64,000 nt of DNA from Lactobacillus sp. YT155 (GCF_030504545.1 NZ_JAUKWP010000003.1:124001-188000), one strand, 5' to 3'; counted from the first letter of the stretch, positions 17,673 to 28,611 are shown. Numbers and translations are program-made. The notes: generated by a model from the letters alone, not told the origin.

Positions 17673-20600
17673 ATGCAAACACAATTACAAGTTTTTTCTA
17701 GCTATAGTTTGTTAAAGAGTCCCACAAAAATAAATGAACTAGTTGATGAAGCTAAAAAAAGAGGTTACACGTCGATTGCTTTGACTGATATGAACAATCT
17801 TTATGGCAGCATCGACTTTTTTAAATACGCAAAGAAACAAGAAATAAAGCCAATTATTGGTTTAACAATTGAAACTCTAGGAATAATCAATAAGGACGAC
17901 TTGAGTCGTCATGTTCTACTAGCCAAGAATCATGCTGGTTATCAAAACCTTTTGAAAATTTCTTCAACTATTCTAATGAGTGAGTCACCAATATCATTTA
18001 CTGACCTTCAAAACTATCTAAGTGATTTATTTGTCATTACCACAGCCGATCATAATGAAATCTATCAATTAGATGAAAGCCACAAAAAAGATTATTTTGA
18101 TAAATTAAGTACACTGGTAGATGAGAGTAGTTTATTCATTGGAATTTGTACTAATGGAACGTTAAAAAATCGGGTTAAGGAACAGTTACAAATCAGTAAT
18201 CAATTTAATATTCCTACAGCTTTTGTAGAGAATATTGAGTATCTGAACAGTAATCAGGCATTTGCTACAGAAGTATTGCATGCCATTGATGCTGGTGATG
18301 TCATGGAAAACCCTCTTGAAGAGTCACAAAAAGAAGGACAATTCTATTTACGTGATTCTGTTGTACAAAACCAAGTCTATGATGAATTGAATTTAGCTAA
18401 CACCAAAAGTAATACTCAAAAAATAGCTGATAATTGTAATGTAGAAATCGAATTTAACCGTACACAATTACCTGAATTTTCAACACCTGAAGGAGTTGAT
18501 TCAGTTACCTATTTGAAGCAATTAGTTGTTGCTGGATTGAAGTATAAGTTTAAAAACAACGTACCTCAGGAATACCAAAAACGAGCTCTTTATGAACTAA
18601 GTGTTATTGAAAAAATGGGTTTTGCTGATTACTTCTTAATTGTTTGGGATGTTATCAAGTATGCTCATGAAAATAATATTATTACTGGTCCTGGGCGAGG
18701 CTCAGCCGCTGGGTCATTAATTGCGTATGCTTTACGAATCACTGATGTTGACCCAATTGAATATGATTTACTCTTTGAACGTTTTTTAAACCCTGAACGT
18801 GTTTCTATGCCAGATATTGATATTGATATTCCCGATATTAGGCGTGATGAGATGGTGCTTTATATGCAAAAGAAGTATGGTTCTGAACATATGGCACAAA
18901 TCATTACCTTTGGAACATTAGCTTCTAAGATGGCAATTAGAGATGTCGGACGGGTTTTTGATCAAAGTCAGATGGAAATGTCTAAATGGTCGAATACGAT
19001 TCCTAACGTATTAAAAATTGACCTGCGGACGTCTTATCAAGAGTCGAAACCTTTACAAGAAATAGTAAAGAAAGACTTATTGAATCAATTGTTATTTGAA
19101 ACCGCCTTGCAATTAGAAGGATTGCCACGTCATTTTTCTACTCATGCAGCGGGAATTGTGTTGAGTAATGATGATTTGACTAATACGGTTGCTCTAAGAA
19201 TGGGTTCCAATAACATCGCCTTAACTCAACAAACTAAAGATAATGTTGAAGACATGGGACTCTTGAAAATGGATTTTCTGGGTCTAAGAAATCTAACCAT
19301 CCTTGGTAATGCGGCCCAAAATGTTTCTAAACAAGTAGGGAAGAAACTTCTATTTGAAAAGATTAATTTGAATGATGCGAAGACACTAGAATTATTTCAA
19401 GCTGGGGACACCGATGGAGTTTTTCAGTTTGAATCGAGTGGAATTCGGAATGTATTAAGAAAAATTCATCCCGATAGTTTTAATGACGTGGTTGCTACTA
19501 ATGCTTTGTATCGACCAGGTCCAATGCAAAACATTGATAGTTTTGCCGCTAGAAAAAATGGTGAAGAGCCGGTTACTTATCCGGATGACTCATTAGTTGA
19601 TATTTTGAAACCTACGTATGGAATTTTGGTTTACCAAGAGCAAGTTATGCAGGTTGCTTCTAAGTTAGCTGGTTTTACATTGGCCGAAGCTGATAGTTTG
19701 CGACGAGCCATGGCAAAGAAACATAAAGATGAAATTGATGCCATGAGGGGCAAATTCATTACTGGAGCAATTGCCAAGGGACATCCAGAAAAGACCGCGA
19801 TTGTGGTTTACGATTATATTGAGAAATTCGCTAATTACGGATTCAATAAATCACATGCGGTTGCTTATAGTAAGATTGCGGTTTGGTTGGCCTATATTAA
19901 AGTTCATTTCTCAGCAGCATTTTACACTGCGTTGTTGAATTCAAATATTCATAGTGATAATAAGATACGTTCTTACATCCAAGATGCCAAAATCAAAAAG
20001 AATCAGATTCTGCCACCAGACATTAATGAATCAGGTTATCTTTTTGAAAGTACTAATAAGTCGATTCGTTTTGGATTGTCATGTATCAAAGGTATTAGAA
20101 GAGATTTTGCTAAGCATATTTTAGAAGTTAGAAAAGATGGTAAGTTTACTAATCTCGTAAACTTCTTGCAGAGAATTGATAGCAACTTTGTTAAAGAAGA
20201 CAATATTAAGCCTTTAATCTTGAGTGGTGCCTTTAATTTTGTTTCAGATAACAAGCGAGCATTACTAATGGATGCTCAAGATTTGATTGAAAGTATTCAA
20301 CTTGCTGGTAATAATGTTTCATTGTTTGATATTCTAGCACCAAAGAAAAACATTGTTGAAGATTTCACAGACACTGAAAAATTGAACCAGGAAATTGAGT
20401 ATCTTGGAACCTATGTTTCAGGACATCCGGCAGAAAGATATCGTGATGCAACTTTTACCTTTATTAATCAATTGAAGGAAAACATCAATGTTGCAATTCT
20501 TCTTTATCCAAAACGAATTAAGAAGATTCGTACAAAAAAAGGTGACCAAATGGCGTTTGTCGATGGTGAAGATGAGACTGGTGAATTATCAATCACGGTC

Positions 20601-20981
20601 TTTCCAGAAGCCTATCGCCGTTACGAAGGTTTGTTAAAAGAAGATCAGATAATTGGTATTAAAGGGAAATTATCCAGAGATCGTAAGAATAATTTCAGTT
20701 TTGTAGCAGATGAAATTTTCATTCCAACCGAAAAAGAAAATGATTTGAAGGATGCATTGTACATTAGAGTTCCTGAAGAGTTAGATAACCAGGAACAAAG
20801 AGAAGAGCTTACTAAAATATTGAGTAAGTTCAAAGGTGAACAAAGTGTCTTGGTTTTCTATCCTAAAACGGATGAAAAAGTTTTGTATAATGATCAATTT
20901 GGAGTGAACTTTTCTGATGAGTTAAAAGCAATTTTGGTCAAAAAATATGGCGTAAAAAATATTATTAACAAAAAAATGTGA
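17673..20981 (+). CDS. dnaE: DNA polymerase III subunit alpha, DnaE type
   Basis: This 1102-residue replicative polymerase is of the DnaE class that lacks the built-in proofreading exonuclease of PolC. An N-terminal PHP domain covers about residues 1-200; the catalytic core has GPGRGSAAGSL near residue 342 and PDIDIDIPD (380-388) with the metal-binding aspartates; a helix-hairpin-helix and an OB-fold follow (VDGEDETGELSITVFPE near residue 965). In Gram-positives DnaE extends primers before handing over to PolC. It has a strong AGGAGG SD. No terminator separates it from pfkA, about 100 bp downstream. Confidence 0.96.
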   Translation: MQTQLQVFSSYSLLKSPTKINELVDEAKKRGYTSIALTDMNNLYGSIDFFKYAKKQEIKPIIGLTIETLGIINKDDLSRHVLLAKNHAGYQNLLKISSTILMSESPISFTDLQNYLSDLFVITTADHNEIYQLDESHKKDYFDKLSTLVDESSLFIGICTNGTLKNRVKEQLQISNQFNIPTAFVENIEYLNSNQAFATEVLHAIDAGDVMENPLEESQKEGQFYLRDSVVQNQVYDELNLANTKSNTQKIADNCNVEIEFNRTQLPEFSTPEGVDSVTYLKQLVVAGLKYKFKNNVPQEYQKRALYELSVIEKMGFADYFLIVWDVIKYAHENNIITGPGRGSAAGSLIAYALRITDVDPIEYDLLFERFLNPERVSMPDIDIDIPDIRRDEMVLYMQKKYGSEHMAQIITFGTLASKMAIRDVGRVFDQSQMEMSKWSNTIPNVLKIDLRTSYQESKPLQEIVKKDLLNQLLFETALQLEGLPRHFSTHAAGIVLSNDDLTNTVALRMGSNNIALTQQTKDNVEDMGLLKMDFLGLRNLTILGNAAQNVSKQVGKKLLFEKINLNDAKTLELFQAGDTDGVFQFESSGIRNVLRKIHPDSFNDVVATNALYRPGPMQNIDSFAARKNGEEPVTYPDDSLVDILKPTYGILVYQEQVMQVASKLAGFTLAEADSLRRAMAKKHKDEIDAMRGKFITGAIAKGHPEKTAIVVYDYIEKFANYGFNKSHAVAYSKIAVWLAYIKVHFSAAFYTALLNSNIHSDNKIRSYIQDAKIKKNQILPPDINESGYLFESTNKSIRFGLSCIKGIRRDFAKHILEVRKDGKFTNLVNFLQRIDSNFVKEDNIKPLILSGAFNFVSDNKRALLMDAQDLIESIQLAGNNVSLFDILAPKKNIVEDFTDTEKLNQEIEYLGTYVSGHPAERYRDATFTFINQLKENINVAILLYPKRIKKIRTKKGDQMAFVDGEDETGELSITVFPEAYRRYEGLLKEDQIIGIKGKLSRDRKNNFSFVADEIFIPTEKENDLKDALYIRVPEELDNQEQREELTKILSKFKGEQSVLVFYPKTDEKVLYNDQFGVNFSDELKAILVKKYGVKNIINKKM

Positions 20982-20996
20982 ATTATTTTACTATAA

Positions 20997-21011
20997 AGCG
21001 TTTTCAACGCT
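20997..21011 (+). promoter_or_regulatory. Candidate CcpA cre-like operator before pfkA
   Basis: AGCGTT-TTC-AACGCT is a perfect inverted repeat. Read with flanking bases as TATAAAGCGTTTTCA, it matches the cre consensus WTGNAARCGNWWWCA except at two positions in the left end. A cre site here fits the known catabolite control of pfk-pyk operons in lactic acid bacteria. It is about 70 bp before the pfkA start. Confidence 0.5.
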
Positions 21012-21058
21012 ACAATAAAAATTGGAAAAATGGTATTCTCTTAAAGGATGTTATTTAG

Positions 21059-22039
<981 letters not shown>

Positions 22040-22070
22040 TTTTAAATATTAGATTAGGGAGAATTAATTC

Positions 22071-23843
22071 ATGAAAAGAACAAAAATTGTTAGTACATTA
22101 GGACCTGCAAGTAATACTGTTGACATCGTAGTTAAATTAATTGAATCAGGAGCTAATGTTTTCCGTTTCAATTTCTCACATGGTGACCATGAAGAACATG
22201 CTGGTAGAATTGCTAATGTTCGCGAAGCTGAAAAAATCACTGGTAAAACAGTTGGTTTGATGCTTGATACAAAAGGTGCTGAAATCCGTACAACTGACCA
22301 AGAAGCTGGTAAGTTTGAAGCTAAAAAAGGAAGTACACTTCGTATTTCTATGGATACTTCAGTTAAAGGTAACGAAGATAAAATCGCTGTTACATACCCT
22401 GGATTGTTTGATGATACTCATGTTGGTGGAACTGTTTTAATCGATGATGGTGAAGTTGGTTTGAAGATCACCGAAAAAGACGAAGCTAACAAAGAATTAG
22501 TTACAGAAGTTATGAACAGTGGAATGATTGGATCTAAAAAAGGTGTTAACGCTCCTGGTGTTGAAATTCGCTTACCAGGTATCACTGAAAAAGACGCTGA
22601 TGATATTCGCTTCGGTTGTGATCAAGGTGTTAACTTCATCGCTGCATCATTTGTTAGAAAAGCTAAAGACGTTTTGGATATTCGTGAAATTCTTGAAGAA
22701 AAGAATGCTACAAACATTCAAATTTTCCCTAAGATTGAATCACAAGAAGGTATCGACAACATTGACGATATTCTAAAAGTTTCTGATGGTTTAATGATTG
22801 CTCGTGGTGACATGGGTGTGGAAATTCCATTTGAAAATGTTCCTTTCGTTCAAAAAGCTTTGATTAAGAAATGTAACTCTCTTGGAAAACCTGTTATTAC
22901 AGCTACACAAATGTTAGATTCAATGCAAGATAACCCACGTCCTACACGTGCTGAAGTAACTGACGTTGCTAACGCTGTTATGGATGGTACTGATGCTACA
23001 ATGCTTTCAGGTGAAAGTGCTAACGGTGATTATCCTGTAGAAGCTGTTGCTACAATGGCTCGTATCGACCAAAGAACTCAAGAACAAATGGAAGAGGGAA
23101 CTAACACTCTTGCATTACAAAGATTTGAAGAATATAAAGGCTCAAACATCACTGAATCAATCGGTGAATCAGTTGTTAGATCAGCAGAAGAATTAAAAGT
23201 AAAGGCAATCGTTACTGCTACAAACTCTGGATATACAGCAAGGATGATTTCTAAGTATCGTCCAAGTACAGATATCTTAGCTGTTACTTTTGATGAAAAA
23301 ACTCAACGTAGTTTGACAGTTAACTGGGGTGTTTATCCAGTTGTTGCTGAAAGACCAGCTAATACAGATGACATGTTTGATTTAGCTGCTAGCCAAGCTC
23401 AAGAAGCTGGATTTGCTTCAGAAGGTGATTTGATCATCGTTGTTGCTGGTGTTCCAGTTGGTGAAAGTGGAACAACTAACGTGATGAGAATTATCCGTAT
23501 CGGTTCACAATTAGTAAGTGGACAAGGTGTCGGTGATGAAGCTGTTGTTGGTAAAGCTGTCGTAGCTGAATCAGCAAAGGAAGCTGTTCAAAGAGTTAAC
23601 AAAGGTGACATCTTGATTGTTAAGAATACTGATAAAGACTTCTTACCAGCAATTGAAAAAGCTTCAGCTCTAGTTGTTGAAGCTGGTGGATTAACTTCAC
23701 ACGCTGCTGTAGTAGGAATTGCTATGGGTCTACCTGTTGTTGTTGGTGCTGAAGGTGCTACTACAGCTGTTAAAGACGGTGATACAATTACTGTTGATGC
23801 TCGTCGTGGATCTGTATACCATGGTGCTTCAAGTACTCTTTAA
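22071..23843 (+). CDS. pyk: Pyruvate kinase with C-terminal PEP-utilising domain
   Basis: This 590-residue enzyme converts phosphoenolpyruvate and ADP to pyruvate and ATP. It starts MKRTKIVSTLGPAS, has the MIARGDMGVEIP active-site region near residue 243 and the KPVITATQMLDSM signature near 276. An extra C-terminal domain of about 110 residues (GGLTSHAAVVGIAMGLPVVVG) is the swivelling domain found in Bacillus-type pyruvate kinases. The codon use looks like that of a highly expressed gene (many GGT, GCT and CGT codons). A strong terminator follows. Confidence 0.97.
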   Translation: MKRTKIVSTLGPASNTVDIVVKLIESGANVFRFNFSHGDHEEHAGRIANVREAEKITGKTVGLMLDTKGAEIRTTDQEAGKFEAKKGSTLRISMDTSVKGNEDKIAVTYPGLFDDTHVGGTVLIDDGEVGLKITEKDEANKELVTEVMNSGMIGSKKGVNAPGVEIRLPGITEKDADDIRFGCDQGVNFIAASFVRKAKDVLDIREILEEKNATNIQIFPKIESQEGIDNIDDILKVSDGLMIARGDMGVEIPFENVPFVQKALIKKCNSLGKPVITATQMLDSMQDNPRPTRAEVTDVANAVMDGTDATMLSGESANGDYPVEAVATMARIDQRTQEQMEEGTNTLALQRFEEYKGSNITESIGESVVRSAEELKVKAIVTATNSGYTARMISKYRPSTDILAVTFDEKTQRSLTVNWGVYPVVAERPANTDDMFDLAASQAQEAGFASEGDLIIVVAGVPVGESGTTNVMRIIRIGSQLVSGQGVGDEAVVGKAVVAESAKEAVQRVNKGDILIVKNTDKDFLPAIEKASALVVEAGGLTSHAAVVGIAMGLPVVVGAEGATTAVKDGDTITVDARRGSVYHGASSTL

Positions 23844-23875
23844 GAAGATGTTATAATAAATAAATAGATTAATTT

Positions 23876-23907
23876 AAAAAGCTGAGAATATTTTCTCAGC
23901 TTTTTTT
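23876..23907 (+). terminator. Terminator after pyk
   Basis: AAAAAGCTGAGAA pairs with TTCTCAGCTTTTT around TATT and ends in a T-run. The SD of the next gene, AAAGGAG, begins right after the T-run. Confidence 0.93.
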
Positions 23908-23922
23908 AAAGGAGAATTACGC

Positions 23923-24384
23923 ATGGAAAGTTGGTTGTTTTTATTAGGAATTTTTGTGATTTCTGTTTTAGCAAAGAATCAACCATTAATGATAGCCTCA
24001 GTCTTGGTTTTATTAATTAAACTAGTTCCGAACTCAACAGCAATTTTTGATTTCTTAACTAAACAAGGAATGAATATTGGTATCACGATAATTTCATTAA
24101 CAATTTTGATTCCAATTGCGACTGGAGAGGTAAATTTTTCGGACCTTTTAAATGCTTTGAAGACTCCAGTTGGGGTAGTAGCAGTTATTTGTGGAATTTT
24201 GGTAGCAATTTTGTCACGACATGGAATTAATTTACTTTTTGGTCAACCAGAGATTACTGTTGCCTTGATATTTGGTACAATAGTTGGGGTAGTTTTATTT
24301 AAGGGAGTTGCTGCCGGTCCAGTAATTGCAGGCGGCATGACATATATAATAGTATCTTTACTAAGTACAGTAGGAATAAAATAG
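23923..24384 (+). CDS. DUF441 (YtwI-like) membrane protein
   Basis: This 153-residue protein is made of about four hydrophobic segments with few charged residues. It has the DUF441/UPF0756 features: AKNQPLMIASVLVLLIK near the N-terminus and GIVxGVVLFKGVAAGPVIAGG near the C-terminus. Family members lie beside pyk in Bacillus and lactobacilli, as here. The function is unknown. A good AAAGGAG SD directly follows the pyk terminator. Confidence 0.87.
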   Translation: MESWLFLLGIFVISVLAKNQPLMIASVLVLLIKLVPNSTAIFDFLTKQGMNIGITIISLTILIPIATGEVNFSDLLNALKTPVGVVAVICGILVAILSRHGINLLFGQPEITVALIFGTIVGVVLFKGVAAGPVIAGGMTYIIVSLLSTVGIK

Positions 24385-24391
24385 GTGCATA

Positions 24392-25258
24392 ATGAGTGAA
24401 ATAGAATACGGTTCGATTCAAACAGGAAATATTTCTGATGAAAACGATGAAAAATACTTTGTAAGTTTAAATGGAACGACGTTTGAATTAAACAAATCAG
24501 AATTAAAAAATGAATATCACATTGATGACCAAGTAACTGGGTTTATCTATGAAAATATGAGTCACAAAAATGTTATTACCACAGTAGTTCCTGATGCTCA
24601 GATTGGTAAATATGGCAAAGGGACAGTTGTTGACTCAAGAAGAGACTTAGGAGTATTTGTTGATATTGGTTTACCTGACAAAGATATCGTGGTTTCTTTA
24701 GATGATTTACCTTTGGAAAAAGATGAATGGCCTAAAAAAGGCGATGTTTTGTTATTGAAGATTGTTAATGACAATAAAGAACGAATGTGGGGAAAACTTG
24801 CTGATATTGACCTTGTTGACCAGTTAGTTAGAACTGCTCCAGAAAACGACAAGAATCGTTTTGTCGAAGGCCAAATTATTGCCAATCGCCTTTCTGGTAG
24901 TTTCTTATTAACTGACGACTACTATCTAGGCTTCATTCATCCTAATGAAGCAACTGGCGCTTTGAGAATTGGCCAAAGGGTTAAAGGAAGAACAATCGGG
25001 ACAAGTCACTATCGCTACAATGTATCTTTTAAGCCTTTTGCCTATGAAGAAATCAGTGAAGATGCCCAAATGATTTTGCAGATTTTAAAACATGCCAAGG
25101 ATAACAAAATTCCTTACACAGATAAGAGTAGTCCAGAAGATATCATGAATTATTTTGGAATTAGTAAGGCCAGTTTCAAGCGTGCTATTGGAAATCTATT
25201 GAAGAATAAATATATTAAGCAAGTTGATGGTTATACGGAATTAATTAAGAAAGATTAG
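24392..25258 (+). CDS. cvfB: S1-domain RNA-binding protein CvfB/YitL
   Basis: This 288-residue protein has tandem S1-type OB folds; a clear one is at about residues 70-135 (GKGTVVDSRRDLGVFVDIGLP). The C-terminus (about 225-285) is a winged-helix-like domain (DIMNYFGISKASFKRAIGNLLK). CvfB was described in staphylococci as affecting virulence gene expression by binding RNA; a general RNA-binding role is inferred here. It is 8 bp after the DUF441 gene and 17 bp before xerD, so probably co-transcribed. Confidence 0.87.
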   Translation: MSEIEYGSIQTGNISDENDEKYFVSLNGTTFELNKSELKNEYHIDDQVTGFIYENMSHKNVITTVVPDAQIGKYGKGTVVDSRRDLGVFVDIGLPDKDIVVSLDDLPLEKDEWPKKGDVLLLKIVNDNKERMWGKLADIDLVDQLVRTAPENDKNRFVEGQIIANRLSGSFLLTDDYYLGFIHPNEATGALRIGQRVKGRTIGTSHYRYNVSFKPFAYEEISEDAQMILQILKHAKDNKIPYTDKSSPEDIMNYFGISKASFKRAIGNLLKNKYIKQVDGYTELIKKD

Positions 25259-25274
25259 ATGGGAGTGAATAGTT

Positions 25275-26174
25275 ATGGATCGAGCAAAAATGTTAGATAT
25301 TATTAATGACTATTCACGCTATTTACGCCTTGATCGTGGTTTATCCAGAAATACAATTACTTCTTATCAACAAGATATTGTTGAATTTGTAGACTATTTA
25401 GAATCAAAGAAAATCAAAGATTTTCCGCAACAAAGAAACCAAATTCTAGAATTTTTCACCCAGTTGAAGACTAATAAAGCCGAGAATTCGATTTTGAGAA
25501 TGTTTTCTTCATTGAGAAAATTCTACCAATGGTTAATGAGAAATCATTTGATTCAAACTGATCCAATGGTTGATATGGATTCACCTAAAAAAGGAATTCA
25601 CCTACCAGCTGCATTGTCAATGCAAGAAATTGATCGTTTACTAGAAGCGCCAGATACTAGTCAGGCTCTAGGAATACGAGATCGAGCAATTTTAGAAACG
25701 ATGTATGCCACTGGACTTCGAGTTTCTGAATTAATTAATTTGAATTTAGATGATTTACATTTGGATTTAGGATTAATCAAAACGTTGGGAAAAGGTGACA
25801 AAGAGCGATTAATTCCAATTGGCGATACAGCCGTTAAATGGATTAATAAGTATTTCGAAGAAGTACGCGATTTGCAGGTTGAAAAATATGGCTCGAATCG
25901 GGCAGTATTTTTGAATTTTCGGGGAAAGAGATTAACTCGGCAATCAATTTGGAAAATGATAAAGAAATATATTCTTCAGATTGGAATCAAAAAAGATATT
26001 ACTCCTCATACATTACGTCATTCTTTTGCCACGCATTTGTTGGAAAATGGAGCTGATTTGCGAGTAGTACAAGAGCTATTAGGCCATTCCGATATTTCTA
26101 CTACCCAAATTTATACACATATAACTAAACAAAGATTGAGAGACGTGTATAATAAATCACATCCCAGATCTTAG
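25275..26174 (+). CDS. xerD: Tyrosine recombinase XerD
   Basis: This 299-residue recombinase resolves chromosome dimers at dif with XerC (49136). The N-terminal SAM-like DNA-binding domain (about 1-95) is followed by the catalytic domain with Arg in ATGLRVSEL near residue 150, Lys in GKGDKER near 175, HTLRH near 243 and the nucleophile Tyr280 in TTQIYTH. The assignment to XerD rather than XerC or a phage integrase rests on the ribT-scpA-scpB neighbourhood, which is conserved in Firmicutes. Confidence 0.94.
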   Translation: MDRAKMLDIINDYSRYLRLDRGLSRNTITSYQQDIVEFVDYLESKKIKDFPQQRNQILEFFTQLKTNKAENSILRMFSSLRKFYQWLMRNHLIQTDPMVDMDSPKKGIHLPAALSMQEIDRLLEAPDTSQALGIRDRAILETMYATGLRVSELINLNLDDLHLDLGLIKTLGKGDKERLIPIGDTAVKWINKYFEEVRDLQVEKYGSNRAVFLNFRGKRLTRQSIWKMIKKYILQIGIKKDITPHTLRHSFATHLLENGADLRVVQELLGHSDISTTQIYTHITKQRLRDVYNKSHPRS

Positions 26175-26183
26175 GAGAGAATT

Positions 26184-26558
26184 ATGCTGGTACCGTATAT
26201 TGATGAATATAAAAAAATTGCGATGGGATTTTTGTCATATCGTAAGGATTTGAAAGATGTTGATTTTTTAAATAAAGAACTAGAATTATTTCAAACTAAA
26301 AATCATCAGTTGTATTTATATCGTCGTCAAAACGATACCGATTTCGTTGGTATCACAGCAGTTAATACCGGCGAAGACTTTGTTTATATTCGATATATTT
26401 GTTTGAATCCAGCTTATCGAACTGGGAAGAATATTCATCATATTTTTGAGGACATTGAGAACTTACATAGTGATAAACACATCTTGGCTTCACGTGAATT
26501 ATCTAGTATGGTAAATAATTGGAAACGTGATAAGAAGATACAAGGAACGAAACAATAA
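26184..26558 (+). CDS. ribT: RibT-like GNAT-family protein
   Basis: This 124-residue protein resembles RibT of the Bacillus riboflavin operon: it starts with a Tyr-rich stretch and KKIAMGFLSY, has FVGITAVNTGEDFVYIRYICLNPAYR in the middle (the GNAT beta-strand and acetyl-CoA loop) but a shortened C-terminus. The genomic setting xerD-ribT-scpA is known from lactobacilli. Its role is unclear; GNAT acetylation is inferred. Its stop overlaps the scpA start by one base (TAATG). Confidence 0.8.
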   Translation: MLVPYIDEYKKIAMGFLSYRKDLKDVDFLNKELELFQTKNHQLYLYRRQNDTDFVGITAVNTGEDFVYIRYICLNPAYRTGKNIHHIFEDIENLHSDKHILASRELSSMVNNWKRDKKIQGTKQ

Positions 26559-27310
26559 TGGAAGAACTAAAAATTGTTCTGACTGATTTTGAAGGGCCTT
26601 TGGATTTGTTGTTACATTTAATCAAAGAATCTAAGATTGATATTTACGATATTCCAATCGCAGAAATTACCAGTCAGTATATTAATTTTTTAAATAGTAT
26701 GAAGACTTTGCAGCTTGATATTGCAGGGGATTATTTAGTTATGGCTTCAACTTTAATGTCTATCAAGAGTAAACTATTGTTGCCAAAGAATTCTTATGAC
26801 GAAGAAGATCAACTAGATGACAGTGATCCACGTGATGATTTGGTAGCTCAATTGTTGGCATACCAAACCTTCAAAAAAGCTAGTGAGTATTTTGGTGAAA
26901 GAGAAACCGGACGTCGCTTGTCATTTGCTAAAGAAATTAGTGTTCCTGACCATGATATTAAACCGTTCTTACAACCAGATTCGGTTTTAGTTTCTGACTT
27001 AGCTTTGACAATGGCAGATATTTTGAAGCGACAAAAATATCGTGAGCCGGTTATTGAAACAGTTCAAAATGAAACTCTTTCGATTGAAGAGGCTCAAATA
27101 AGTATTCTTGATAAATTGAGAAATAAAGTTCAAAAGAGTAGTAAATTCCGAGAACTATTGAATAATCAGCATTCAATTGATGAAGTCGTGACAACTTTTA
27201 TGGCTACCTTAGAATTAATGAAAAGCCATCAAGTTAGTTGTGAACAACCAACAATCAATGATGATTTACTAATTATTTGGAAGGGAGATTCCGATGCAGT
27301 ATCAAGCTGA
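26558..27310 (+). CDS. scpA: Segregation and condensation protein A
   Basis: This 250-residue kleisin bridges the heads of the SMC condensin. The N-terminus (DFEGPLDLLLHLIKESKIDIYDIPIAEI) is the ScpA hallmark that binds the SMC neck; the C-terminus is a winged-helix domain that binds the SMC cap. An acidic linker (about residues 80-95, EEDQLDDSDPRDD) lies between. The stop lies 17 bp inside scpB, so the two are translationally coupled. Confidence 0.95.
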   Translation: MEELKIVLTDFEGPLDLLLHLIKESKIDIYDIPIAEITSQYINFLNSMKTLQLDIAGDYLVMASTLMSIKSKLLLPKNSYDEEDQLDDSDPRDDLVAQLLAYQTFKKASEYFGERETGRRLSFAKEISVPDHDIKPFLQPDSVLVSDLALTMADILKRQKYREPVIETVQNETLSIEEAQISILDKLRNKVQKSSKFRELLNNQHSIDEVVTTFMATLELMKSHQVSCEQPTINDDLLIIWKGDSDAVSS

Positions 27311-27887
27311 ATTAATGGCACTTTTATATACGAGTGGCGACCAAGGTTTAGAGATTGGTATTATTGCCGAGCTCTTAGAAATTTCAACGTCTGCTACTAG
27401 ACAGTCAATGGAAGCTCTTAAAAACATTCTGGATGAAGATGAAAATAGTGGACTTACTATCAACCAATTTGAAGACACTTATAAATTAGTCACTAAGCCA
27501 GAATACGGACCATTATTGAATCGTTACTTTAAAAGCGGGCTATCAACGACCTTGAGTCAAGCGGCTCTAGAAATTCTGTCAATAGTCGCCTATAAGCAAC
27601 CCATCACTCGTGTTGAAATCGACGAAGTTCGTGGAGTACAGAGTTCAGGGACTTTACAGACTTTGATGGTTCGTCAATTAGTTAAAGAACAAGGACGTAA
27701 AGATGTTCCTGGAAAACCAATTCTTTATGTTACAACGGATCAATTCTTAGACTATTTTGGTCTTAAAGACTTAAAAGAATTACCTGATATAAGTGAATTT
27801 GAAGATACTGACTTGGATCGAGATGGCAACTTAGATTTGTTTTATGGTAAATTCCAAGAATTAGAAAATGAGGAAGCAAATGACTAA
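27294..27887 (+). CDS. scpB: Segregation and condensation protein B
   Basis: This 197-residue dimeric winged-helix protein binds ScpA in the SMC condensin. Features are the N-terminal LMALLYTSGDQGL and the central LSQAALEILSIVAYKQPITRVEI stretch with GVQSSGTLQTL, both family signatures. An AAGGGAG SD lies inside the end of scpA. The acidic C-terminus (about 165-197) is probably disordered. Confidence 0.95.
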   Translation: MQYQAELMALLYTSGDQGLEIGIIAELLEISTSATRQSMEALKNILDEDENSGLTINQFEDTYKLVTKPEYGPLLNRYFKSGLSTTLSQAALEILSIVAYKQPITRVEIDEVRGVQSSGTLQTLMVRQLVKEQGRKDVPGKPILYVTTDQFLDYFGLKDLKELPDISEFEDTDLDRDGNLDLFYGKFQELENEEAND

Positions 27888-28611
27888 ACAAGAACGTCTT
27901 CAAAAAGTAATGGCCAATGCTGGAGTTGCCTCCAGAAGAAAATCTGAAGAACTAATTCAACAAGGATCTGTGGAAGTAAACGGTGAAGTGGTTAAAGAAT
28001 TAGGGTTCAAGGTTTCCGGTGGTGACAAAATAAAAGTTGATGGGAAACTAATTCATCAACAAGAAAAGAGATATCTCTTATTCTATAAACCCCGTGGAGT
28101 TATTTCATCGGTTAAGGATGAAAAAGATCGTTCAGTTGTTACTGACTATATCAAAGACATCAACGAGCGACTATATCCAGTTGGACGTCTAGATTATGAT
28201 ACTTCTGGATTATTGATTCTAACTAACGATGGCGATTTTGCTAACAAAATGATGCATCCACGGTACAAAGTAAATAAGACCTATATTGCGAAAATAAACG
28301 CTATTCCTAAAAAAGAAGATATTGCAAAACTTGAAAAAGGAATTAAGTTGAAGAAGTATAAAGCCGCTCCTGCAAGGGTAAAAGTTCTCTCAGAAGATCG
28401 GCTTAAAAATAAGGCTATCGTTAGAGTAACTATCCATGAAGGGCACAATCATCAGGTTAAAGATATGTTTGATGCCATTGGAGCAAAAGTTGATAAACTT
28501 TCTCGAGAAAAATATGACTTCTTAACTCTTGACGGATTAAATTCTGGAGAGTATCGTGATTTAAGTAATACGGAAGTAAATTTACTTCTTAAAAATACAA
28601 AAAATTTATAA
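27880..28611 (+). CDS. rluB: 23S rRNA pseudouridine synthase B
   Basis: This 243-residue enzyme modifies a uridine in 23S rRNA helix 89 (RluB family). It has an N-terminal S4 RNA-binding domain (RLQKVMANAGVASRRKSEEL) and the catalytic GRLDYDTSGLLILTNDG near residue 101 with the nucleophile Asp. I start at ATG 27880, 8 bp inside scpB, because GAGGA lies 5 nt upstream; an in-frame ATG at 27868 has no SD. Linkage to scpAB is common in Firmicutes. Confidence 0.93.
   Translation: MTKQERLQKVMANAGVASRRKSEELIQQGSVEVNGEVVKELGFKVSGGDKIKVDGKLIHQQEKRYLLFYKPRGVISSVKDEKDRSVVTDYIKDINERLYPVGRLDYDTSGLLILTNDGDFANKMMHPRYKVNKTYIAKINAIPKKEDIAKLEKGIKLKKYKAAPARVKVLSEDRLKNKAIVRVTIHEGHNHQVKDMFDAIGAKVDKLSREKYDFLTLDGLNSGEYRDLSNTEVNLLLKNTKNL

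Noticed and set aside
25275-26174. Phage or integrative-element integrase
   Set aside because: Its size, the xerD-ribT-scpAB context and the presence of a matching xerC identify it as the housekeeping XerD; no att repeats or mobile genes are visible.
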